Part shown: positions 57,806 through 64,000 of the stretch, in pieces
Numbering within the stretch: position 1 is the stretch's first letter
How the letters are laid out: every line of letters starts with the position of its first letter
DNA from: Lujinxingia vulgaris
GTDB lineage: Bacteria; Myxococcota_A; Bradymonadia; Bradymonadales; Bradymonadaceae
Assembly (NCBI RefSeq): GCF_007997015.1
Contig: NZ_VOSM01000014.1
Span: 1 to 64,000 of the forward strand
Reading direction: 5' to 3'
Length of the DNA stretch: 64,000 nt
Notes under the pieces: generated by a model
Seen by the model: only the letters and a program-made list of their open reading frames with translations
What the model was told of the DNA's origin: nothing
Database searches by the model: none
Position numbers and translations under genes: made by a program

Positions 57806-58927
57806 ATGATTGAGTCGAAGTCGACGTTGGATGTTATCGCCATGCATCGCCCGGTCGCGACAGTGCGCCGGTTGGCCCTGAGAGGCGCGCTGGGAGTGGG
57901 TGTGTTGCTCTGGGCCGCCGCCTGTTCCGGTACTGATGGTATGGATGGGGCTGACGGTATGGACGGTGCTGATGGTGAGGCATTGATGGTCAGTACTTCA
58001 GACGCCTCGGTCGAGCAGTGCCCGGCGGGGGGGCGAATTCTGACCTTCGGCTACGACAATGATGGCGACGACGCGATCGATGAGGTTGTCAGCGAAGAAC
58101 AGATCTGCGACGGGGCGCCCGGCGCGACGGGGGCGCAGGGAGAGCAGGGAGAGCAGGGACCCGCCGGAGAGCCGGGGCAGGACGGTCAGGACCTTCTTCT
58201 GGAGACTTCCGACGCGTCGATGGATGCGTGCGTGTTTGGGGGGACGGTGTACGTCTTTGGGTATGATAGGGATGGGGATGGAGTTATTGACGATATCTCT
58301 GCTGAGCAAACCGTTTGCGAGCGTTCGTTTGCGCTGGATGGTATTGAGGTCCTCTTCCACGTGGATATGTCGATGGCGGAAGACGCGACACTTGCGGGGC
58401 TGGAGGCCCTGGAGGCTGAGGGGGCCATCGCGTTGACCGTTAGCGAAACTCAAGAGGAGATGACCACGCAGATGGCCACAGGAGATTACGATGTTGTGGT
58501 CTACTTCAAGCAAGATGGGTTCATGAGCAACCCGACACGCGCCGCCGTTGAAGGATGGGTGGAAGACGGCGGAAGGATGATCTTTAGCACCTTCAAGTCT
58601 CAAGATGATGACGCCACGCTTCTCGCTCTGAAAGCCTCGTTTGGAGAGACAAACCAGTCGGAGGCGGTCTTCTTTGATGAGCGTTTTCGAGGGGTGGTTC
58701 CGTTGCCTTTGCCCCTTGAGAGTGCGGGGTGGACGAGTTTCTCCAGCGGTCTGGAACCTCTCGGCGACGGGCGTTCGATCTGCGCGTTTGAGAACGGAGA
58801 GTCCTGCGCGGTCGTGGGTAATGACGGGCGTACTGTGGTGCTCGGTTTTCTGGGCGACTCGTATCGAGCTGAGTTTGGGCGAGGGCTGATGGAGAGCTTG
58901 CTGGGCGTTGTGACGAGTGCGCCGTGA
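57806..58927 (+). CDS. Lipoprotein with Asp-rich EF-hand-like repeats and short collagen-like stretch
   Basis: This encodes 373 residues. The signal segment ends in AAAC. Two related blocks of about 50 residues follow, each with Cys, Gly-Gly and a calcium-loop-like motif (FGYDNDGDDAIDEVV and FGYDRDGDGVIDDIS). This resembles DUF7151-type modules, though I am only moderately sure of the name. GXY triplets lie between them ([19 protein letters not shown]). The C-terminal 190 residues look like a ThuA/glutamine-amidotransferase-like alpha/beta fold, with GDYDVVVYFKQDGFM and GWVEDGGRMIFSTF. The ATG at 57806 is used, with AGGA nearby; an ATG at 57842 is an alternative. It is probably extracellular and Ca2+ binding. 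Confidence 0.75.
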   Translation: MIESKSTLDVIAMHRPVATVRRLALRGALGVGVLLWAAACSGTDGMDGADGMDGADGEALMVSTSDASVEQCPAGGRILTFGYDNDGDDAIDEVVSEEQICDGAPGATGAQGEQGEQGPAGEPGQDGQDLLLETSDASMDACVFGGTVYVFGYDRDGDGVIDDISAEQTVCERSFALDGIEVLFHVDMSMAEDATLAGLEALEAEGAIALTVSETQEEMTTQMATGDYDVVVYFKQDGFMSNPTRAAVEGWVEDGGRMIFSTFKSQDDDATLLALKASFGETNQSEAVFFDERFRGVVPLPLPLESAGWTSFSSGLEPLGDGRSICAFENGESCAVVGNDGRTVVLGFLGDSYRAEFGRGLMESLLGVVTSAP

Positions 58928-58960
58928 GTGGCGTTTGGGCTCGGGGCTTCGGTACGCGCG

Positions 58961-59217
58961 ATGGGGTTCTCCACCATCGGCGACGCTTGGCTTCTTCTGG
59001 CGCATCCCGAAGCGGTGAAACGGGAGGACTGGGCGGAGCTGGTTCGCCATGTTCTGGACAGAAAAAGGCCCGCTTCGGCAGTGGCGCATGTCTGAGCTTC
59101 GGCTGGGAAGAGGCCGATGAGCTCTTTGCGTTGGAGCATGTTCGAGCGCATCCCCGGGCCCGCGACCTCTGGCGTTATGCCGATGCGATTCTTCCCCTGG
59201 AGGGCACCTCGCCCTGA
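58961..59217 (+). pseudogene. Probable decayed gene remnant
   Basis: One frame gives 44 residues (AWLLLAHPEAVKREDWAELV onward) and stops at 59095. Another frame continues with coding-like LSFGWEEADELFALEHVRAH and ends in a stop at 59217. The two parts look like one protein joined by a frameshift. No family was recognised and the upstream part is missing. The reading is tentative. Confidence 0.3.
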
Positions 59218-59548
59218 CTATGCGACGACGTAGCGGAATGTCTCGATGGGGCCTCGGTGCCCCCTGTGTATCCGTGTGAGGCGTATGTAAGGCGATGTAT
59301 GCGCGTGTTCGTGCTCGCACGACTCCCTTCGCGCGCACGAGCCTCCCGGGCACCGCAACCACCTCGCCAGCCAACCTCCTGACCGCAGCAGTCGCTTGTC
59401 GATCCCCGCGCTATCACAGGCTCCGGTCCCTCTCTCGGTCGCTCCTTCGCAACAATCGATTCGCCCCGACCCTCACCGTGGCGTAGGTTGGGGGGGAGAG
59501 CGCCACGCGCAGCGTGCGGCGCCGCGACGTATCTCCCAGGGTGACGTT
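59218..59548. other. 331-bp region upstream of the ammonia-lyase operon
   Basis: This probably contains the promoter of the light-sensor operon. The lyase frame stays open back to 59396, but the codons before 59549 look non-coding. No riboswitch, hairpin or repeat that I can support is visible. Confidence 0.4.
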
Positions 59549-61060
59549 TTGAGCGATGTTCTGAAGTTGGGCCCCGACACGTGGGTCAGGTGTGAGGCCA
59601 TCGATGAGGTGGCGTGTGGGGGGCGTATGATCGCCATCAGCGTCGAGGCTGAAGACGCTATTGAGGGGTGTCATCGACTTCTGGAGGAGGAGCGGGAGAA
59701 GGGGGCGCTGATCTACGGGCTGACCACGGGATTTGGGCCTCTGGCCAACCGTCAGGTGGAGCTCGGTGAGCTTGAGCGGCTGCAGAAAAACCTCGTGTAC
59801 CACCTGGCCAGCGGGGTGGGGGAGCCTTTTGGGGAGGATGTGACGCGGGCGATGATGGCGTGTCGGGCGGTGTGTCTGGCGCGGGGGCGCTCGGCGGTGC
59901 GGCTGGAGACCTTGCAGCTGCTCGTGCGCTGGCTTCAGGACGGGCTTGTGCCGGTGGTGCCGCGTTACGGGTCGGTGGGGGCCAGCGGGGATCTGACGCC
60001 GCTTGCGCACGTGGCGCTGGCGATGATGGGGGAGGGGGAGGTCTTTGAGGAGGGGCGCGCGGTGGCGGCGAGCTCGGTGTTGGAGAAGCGAGGCATTCAG
60101 CCGCTGCGTTTGAGTGATCGCGATGGGCTGGCGCTGGTCAACGGCACGAGCGCCACCACGGCGATGGCGGCGCTGGCGCAGGTGCGCGCGCAGCGCGCGT
60201 TAGACTGGGCGGTGGGGTTGAGTGCGGCGTTTTGCGATGTGCTCGGGGGGCATGCGCAGGCCTATGATGAGGTGTTTGGCGAGGTGCGGCCGCATCCGGG
60301 GCAGGTGCGGGTGGCGGCGGCGTTGCGCGAGGCGCTGGCCGATAGCGCGCGGGTGGAGCGGGGCTTTGGAGAGAGCCGGGGCCTTCCGCAAGACCCCTAC
60401 ACGCTGCGCTGTGTGCCGCAGATGCTCGGCGCGGTCGATGATGCGCTGGGCTTCCACCGGGAGGTGGTGGAGCGGGAGATCAATGCGGTGAGTGACAACC
60501 CCATCTTTGATGTGGCGCGGGGGCAGGTGCGCCACGGGGGCAACTTCTTCGGGCAGCATGTGGCGATGGCCAGCGACCTGCTCAACACCCAGCTCGTGAC
60601 GATGGCGGTGCTGGCCGAGCGCCAGTGTGCTCGGCTGATGGATGAGGCGCTCTCGGGGCTGCCGGCGTTTTTGCAGTGGGAGGACGTGGGGGTGCAGAGC
60701 GGGATGATGGGGGCGCAGGTCACGGCGTCGAGTCTGGTGGCGCAGATGCGCGGGCAGATGGTGGCGCTCTCGGTGCAGTCGATGCCCACCAACGGCAACA
60801 ATCAGGACGTCAACCCGATGGCGACGCTCGCTGCGTTGCGCAGCCTGGAGCTTGTGGAGCGATTGAGTGAGGTGCTGGGGATCCTCGCGCTCGGGGTGGC
60901 CCAGGCGGTGCGCAAGATCCAGGCGCACGGCCAGGGGGGCTTTGCCGAAGCGACAGTTCGGCGGGTGGAGCGGGTGCTGGAGGTGGCCTCGACCATCGAG
61001 GCCGATCGACCGCTCTACGGCGATATTCGGGCGATCGCGGGGCTGGTGGTGGGATGTTGA
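59549..61060 (+). CDS. Aromatic amino acid ammonia-lyase, tyrosine-type
   Basis: This encodes 503 residues. It is a MIO-type lyase: Ala145-Ser146-Gly147 in GSVGASGDLTPLAH form the 4-methylidene-imidazolone cofactor, and Tyr56 (IYGLTTGFG) is the catalytic base. The selectivity pair is His85-Leu86 in NLVYHLASGVG. Tyrosine ammonia-lyases carry His-Leu here, phenylalanine enzymes Phe-Leu, and histidine enzymes Ser-His. The segment MPTNGNNQDV also fits the TAL/PAL side, unlike TSANQEDH of histidine lyases. So L-tyrosine to p-coumaric acid plus ammonia is predicted. Numbering runs four behind Rhodobacter TAL. The start is TTG 59549 with AGGGTGA upstream. It precedes the PYP-like gene by 135 bp. Confidence 0.85.
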   Translation: MSDVLKLGPDTWVRCEAIDEVACGGRMIAISVEAEDAIEGCHRLLEEEREKGALIYGLTTGFGPLANRQVELGELERLQKNLVYHLASGVGEPFGEDVTRAMMACRAVCLARGRSAVRLETLQLLVRWLQDGLVPVVPRYGSVGASGDLTPLAHVALAMMGEGEVFEEGRAVAASSVLEKRGIQPLRLSDRDGLALVNGTSATTAMAALAQVRAQRALDWAVGLSAAFCDVLGGHAQAYDEVFGEVRPHPGQVRVAAALREALADSARVERGFGESRGLPQDPYTLRCVPQMLGAVDDALGFHREVVEREINAVSDNPIFDVARGQVRHGGNFFGQHVAMASDLLNTQLVTMAVLAERQCARLMDEALSGLPAFLQWEDVGVQSGMMGAQVTASSLVAQMRGQMVALSVQSMPTNGNNQDVNPMATLAALRSLELVERLSEVLGILALGVAQAVRKIQAHGQGGFAEATVRRVERVLEVASTIEADRPLYGDIRAIAGLVVGC

Positions 61061-61099
61061 ACAGGTTTTGAATAGATAAATATCAAAAAAGGTGTTCAA
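61057..61099. repeat. Inverted repeat between lyase and sensor genes
   Basis: TTGAACA (61057-61063) and TGTTCAA (61093-61099) enclose an AT-rich segment with ATATCAAAAAAGG. The left arm overlaps the lyase stop. It could be a weak terminator or a binding site that sets sensor expression apart from lyase expression. Confidence 0.4.
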
Positions 61100-61195
61100 T
61101 CCCTTGTCAAAGTGAAGATGGGGTCGATTCTTGCGGTGTCGATGGCGTGCGTGCGCGCCTTAAGTTTTGTAACGCAGCCCGCAAGGTGAACCCCC

Positions 61196-62245
61196 ATGAG
61201 CGATGAACGCAAGAGCTTCCCGTTGGACGTAGCGCTGCTTGAGGCGGTGCTCGACCATCTGCCGATCGGCGCCATTCTGCTCGACGATGAAGGCATCATT
61301 CGCCGCTTCAATCGCTACGAAGAGCAGCTCTCGGGCAGAAAGCGCGAGAAGACGATCGGTAAATCCTTCTTCAGCGATGTGGCTCCCTGCACCTCCGATA
61401 TTGAGCTGGGGCCGAAGTTTCGCGAAGGGATTGAGAACAACAACCTCGATCTCGATATTGAGTTCTCTTTTCCCTACCCCTTCAATCGGGTGCCGCGGGA
61501 TGTGCGGATTCGTGCGGCGAGTGTGAGTTCTGCGAGCGATCGGGCGCATGTGGTGCTGATTGAGGATATTACGTCGCGGCGTCAGCTTCAGCGCAACAAC
61601 GCCGAGATGATGATGGGGCTCAAGTCGATGGTGGCGCGCTGGCGCGGCAGCGAGCAGAGCGAGAGCTACCAGCGCCTGGCGTTTGGCGGCGCGGATGCCT
61701 TTGAGGAGGAGGCGATCGTGCTCTACGCCGACGTCTCGGGGTTCGGGAGTCTGGCGGCGCGCACGCCGCCGGCGGAGCTTTTTCAGGTGGTCGACTGTCA
61801 GCTGCAGGCGGCGATTGAGGCGATCAGCCGCCGCGGCGGGCATGTCGACGAGGTCAACGGCCAGGGGGTGGTAGGCGTGTTTCTGCTTAACGGCGGGCAG
61901 CGCGTGGTGAGTGACGCGGTGCGGGCGGCCCAGGAGGTGGTTGAGGCCAGCCGCTCGGCGTTGGAGCTGCCCTTTCGGGTGGGGCTGGCGGTGGGGCGCG
62001 TGTTTAACGGGCCGGTGGGTCGTAAGGAGTTCGGCGGGCGGGCGACCGTGGGTCAGCCCGTGCTCACGGCTCGGGCGATTGCCCAGGTGGGGCGAGGCCA
62101 CGAGATCGTGATGGAAGAGGGCGTCAAAGAGCGGCTCGGTGAGGTCGGAAAGACCAGTGAGCTGCGCGGGGTGGTGCCCACCGGCATCGCCAACCCGGGC
62201 ACGCTGCATCGTCTGGAAGCGCTGGAGCTTCCCAGACGCGCCTGA
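61196..62245 (+). CDS. PYP-like blue-light sensor domain fused to degenerate cyclase domain
   Basis: This encodes 349 residues. Residues 1-125 align with photoactive yellow protein. FNRYEEQLSGR matches YNAAEGDITGR, and IGKSFFSDVAPCTSD matches IGKNFFKDVAPCTDS. The chromophore Cys (PYP Cys69) is Cys65, and Glu46, Arg52 and Tyr98 correspond to Glu42, Arg48 and Tyr94. Thr50 is Ser46, and Tyr42 is Phe38. The rest, about 170-330, is a class III nucleotide cyclase homology domain (LYADVSGFGSLAAR, Asp179). The second metal Asp is replaced (NGQGVVGVF, Gln223), as is the GD of the purine region (VGQP), so catalysis is doubtful. The gene sits between the tyrosine-type lyase and a Ser/Thr kinase (56-bp gap). 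Confidence 0.87.
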   Translation: MSDERKSFPLDVALLEAVLDHLPIGAILLDDEGIIRRFNRYEEQLSGRKREKTIGKSFFSDVAPCTSDIELGPKFREGIENNNLDLDIEFSFPYPFNRVPRDVRIRAASVSSASDRAHVVLIEDITSRRQLQRNNAEMMMGLKSMVARWRGSEQSESYQRLAFGGADAFEEEAIVLYADVSGFGSLAARTPPAELFQVVDCQLQAAIEAISRRGGHVDEVNGQGVVGVFLLNGGQRVVSDAVRAAQEVVEASRSALELPFRVGLAVGRVFNGPVGRKEFGGRATVGQPVLTARAIAQVGRGHEIVMEEGVKERLGEVGKTSELRGVVPTGIANPGTLHRLEALELPRRA

Positions 62246-62301
62246 TCGGCGCGGAACCCTTTTCTAGCTCGCGATCGCCCCATGCGCGTGGAGACTTTTC
62301 G

Positions 62302-64000
62302 ATGAACCCGACAGCCAGCACGACAACCGATGATCACGCGGCGTTGCCCCGGGGCTTTGTGCTCCAGGGACGCTACGTCATTGACTCGCTCATCGGTTCG
62401 GGGGGGATGGGGCATATTTATCTGGCACACCAGCGACCCTTTAACCGGCCGATGGCCATCAAGGTGATGCATGCGGAGCACTCCAAAAATGAGGTGCTCA
62501 CCCAGCGCTTCTTTCAGGAGGCCCAGGCGGTAAGCCAGCTTTCGCACCCCAACACGGTGACGGTGTTCGACTTTGGTCGCACCGACGACGACCTGCTCTT
62601 TATCGCGATGGAGTTTGTGGAGGGCGTACCACTCGGGCAGCTGATCCGGGAGGCGGGGCGGCTTACGCTGGAGGATGCTGTCTCGTTTACGGTGCAGATC
62701 GCCCAGGCGCTGGGGGAGGCGCATCAGAAGGGCATCATTCACCGGGATTTGAAGCCCGATAACGTGATGGTGGTGCGTCAGCGGGGCACCGATCCTTTTG
62801 TGAAAGTGCTGGATTTTGGCATCGCCAAGGTCGTCGATAAGGCCGAGACCTTTACGCAGGCGGGCAGCATCGTGGGCACGCCGCATTATATGGCGCCGGA
62901 GCAGGCGCGCAGCGCGCCGATTGACGGACGCGCGGATCTTTATGCGCTGGGGTGTTGTCTTTACGAGATGCTCAGCGGGCGGCCGCCTTACGATGGGAGC
63001 TCGGTGGTGGGGATTCTGGTGGCGCATCAGAACAACCCGATTCCCGAGCTCGGCGCAGACTACCCGGTGATGCTGCGGCAGTTTATGCAGCGGGCGATGG
63101 GCAAAGATCCCGAAGATCGTCCGCCGACGGCGGCGGCCTTTGTGGCGGAGCTGATGGCGTGTTTTATGGCGACGCCGCCGCCGGAATCAGGCCGGGGTTC
63201 GGCAGGCCGTCGGGATTCGGCGGTGGGGATCGAGGAGCGGTTGAGGGCGCACGCCAGGGCGCGCTCGGCGATGAGTTCAGCACGTGAGCGCGGGCCGATG
63301 TCGGTCTCCAGCACCCTGGATGGGCAGGGGCCGATGGCCGGGAGGAAGCCGCTGCCGACGCCGGGCTCCTACTTAAAGTCGGATAGCGACAGCTCCATTC
63401 GCCTGCCTCGCCCCGCCGTCTCCCGCGAGACGAGGCCCTCGCCGGTGCCTTTTCGGGCGCTGGTGGAGCAGAAGAGCCAGGAGCGTCAGGAGAGCTCCGG
63501 GCTGCCGCGGCCTTCGTGGGATGATGCCTCGATCTCGGGGGAGGTCAGCACGAAGACGCTGCCCTCGGGCTCGCACCCGGTGGCCTCGGAGTACTTTGAA
63601 AGGGAGCGGGAGCGCATCGCGTCAAATCCCGCCCTGGGGCAGGCCCCCACCATGGCCGCAGGCATCAGCACGCCGGGCTCCTCGCCGCAGATCAAGGCGC
63701 TTGTGCGGGAGGGGGCGCAGCGAGCGTCGCAGTCGGGGGTGGGGAGTGCGCCGGGTGTGGCGCAGCAGGCGTCGCAGCCGGGGTATGGGAGTGTGCCCGG
63801 GACGTCTGCACAGCCGGGCTCGCAGCCCGGGTATGGGAGCGCGCCGGGTGTTGCGGCACAGCCGGGCTCGCAGCCCGGGTATGAGAGCGCGGCGGATGCG
63901 CGCGCCGCGGTGGACCGCGAAGCGGTGGTCAGCGAAGCGGCGATGTCGCAAAGCAGACAGCAGCGTGCGGCCGGAGCGCCGGGGTGGGTGTGGCCGGTGG
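62302..64000 (+). CDS. Ser/Thr protein kinase, cut by window edge
   Basis: The frame is open from ATG 62302 to the window end with no stop, giving at least 566 residues. A complete Hanks-type kinase domain occupies about 20-290: the Gly loop IGSGGMGHIY (31-40), Lys54, HRDLKPDN (147-154), DFG (171-173), and GTPHYMAPE (192-200). All catalytic residues are present. The region after 300 is Ser/Pro/Gly/Arg-rich and disordered. From 63,781 a 48-bp DNA repeat, anchored at 63781, 63829 and 63877, encodes a 16-residue Gln-Pro-Gly-Tyr-Gly unit. It follows the PYP-like gene by 56 bp and is presumably co-transcribed. Any membrane or sensor part lies beyond the window. Confidence 0.92.
   Translation, partial: MNPTASTTTDDHAALPRGFVLQGRYVIDSLIGSGGMGHIYLAHQRPFNRPMAIKVMHAEHSKNEVLTQRFFQEAQAVSQLSHPNTVTVFDFGRTDDDLLFIAMEFVEGVPLGQLIREAGRLTLEDAVSFTVQIAQALGEAHQKGIIHRDLKPDNVMVVRQRGTDPFVKVLDFGIAKVVDKAETFTQAGSIVGTPHYMAPEQARSAPIDGRADLYALGCCLYEMLSGRPPYDGSSVVGILVAHQNNPIPELGADYPVMLRQFMQRAMGKDPEDRPPTAAAFVAELMACFMATPPPESGRGSAGRRDSAVGIEERLRAHARARSAMSSARERGPMSVSSTLDGQGPMAGRKPLPTPGSYLKSDSDSSIRLPRPAVSRETRPSPVPFRALVEQKSQERQESSGLPRPSWDDASISGEVSTKTLPSGSHPVASEYFERERERIASNPALGQAPTMAAGISTPGSSPQIKALVREGAQRASQSGVGSAPGVAQQASQPGYGSVPGTSAQPGSQPGYGSAPGVAAQPGSQPGYESAADARAAVDREAVVSEAAMSQSRQQRAAGAPGWVWPV

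Noticed and set aside
58924-59217. Intact 97-residue gene
   Set aside because: Only its last third looks coding; the first part looks coding in another frame. Listed instead as a probable remnant.
59549-61060. Histidine ammonia-lyase (hutH)
   Set aside because: The selectivity pair is His-Leu, not Ser-His, and the C-terminal segment is NGNNQDV, not TSANQEDH. No other hut genes are nearby.

Overview
The window is high-GC bacterial DNA of a deltaproteobacterial or myxobacterial flavour, perhaps Bradymonadales. That placement is inference. It rests on a giant hybrid Ser/Thr-kinase/AAA/GAF/histidine-kinase protein, several lipoproteins with Asp-rich or collagen-like stretches, GTG and TTG starts with strong Shine-Dalgarno sites, and a strong GC bias. 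No rRNA, tRNA or CRISPR array was recognised.

Layout. (1) 1-12,000: the 3' end of an IS4-type transposase, a 15-copy array of palindromes at 42-43 bp period, the 1,874-residue hybrid kinase, a lipoprotein, a RhuM-family gene, an unknown winged-helix gene, and a PIN toxin behind an unusually large partner. (2) 12,474-42,000 is a defence-type island. It holds a three-gene modified-DNA restriction cassette (DUF262/HNH, HARE-HTH/Mrr nuclease, DUF262/DUF1524/DUF4268). A type III-like restriction cassette follows (SNF2 helicase, Mod, Res), in which Res carries a LexA/S24-like C-terminal domain and an XRE-ImmA/IrrE protein lies upstream. Next come a Fic remnant, a DUF4145 gene, a second HARE/Mrr nuclease, a radical SAM operon headed by a 49-residue peptide gene, and a CHAT-protease operon with two unknown partners. 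Much of 18,150-28,450, 30,690-31,700 and 35,500-40,560 looks visibly AT-richer than the flanks, as expected of transferred DNA. (3) 41,690-59,200: lipoproteins, an ankyrin protein, a PIN/HTH toxin-antitoxin pair, small enzymes and many dispersed repeats. (4) 59,549-64,000: an aromatic amino acid ammonia-lyase with tyrosine-type selectivity residues, then a photoactive-yellow-protein-like domain fused to a degenerate cyclase domain, then a Ser/Thr kinase that runs off the window.

The last group is the most striking. Tyrosine ammonia-lyase makes p-coumaric acid, and p-coumaric acid (as its thioester) is the chromophore of photoactive yellow protein. The PYP-like domain keeps the chromophore cysteine inside an intact VAPCT motif. 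The three genes therefore read as a chromophore-synthesis, blue-light sensor and kinase operon, a combination I do not know to have been described.

A second theme is repeat structure. Four intergenic arrays in two sequence families share the same 42-43 bp period (four DNA turns). A separate REP-like family marked by GGCGCATGA plus a palindrome is scattered over 46,000-56,100, and a GC-rich repeat recurs at 6.7, 8.0-8.2 and 51.1-51.3 kb.
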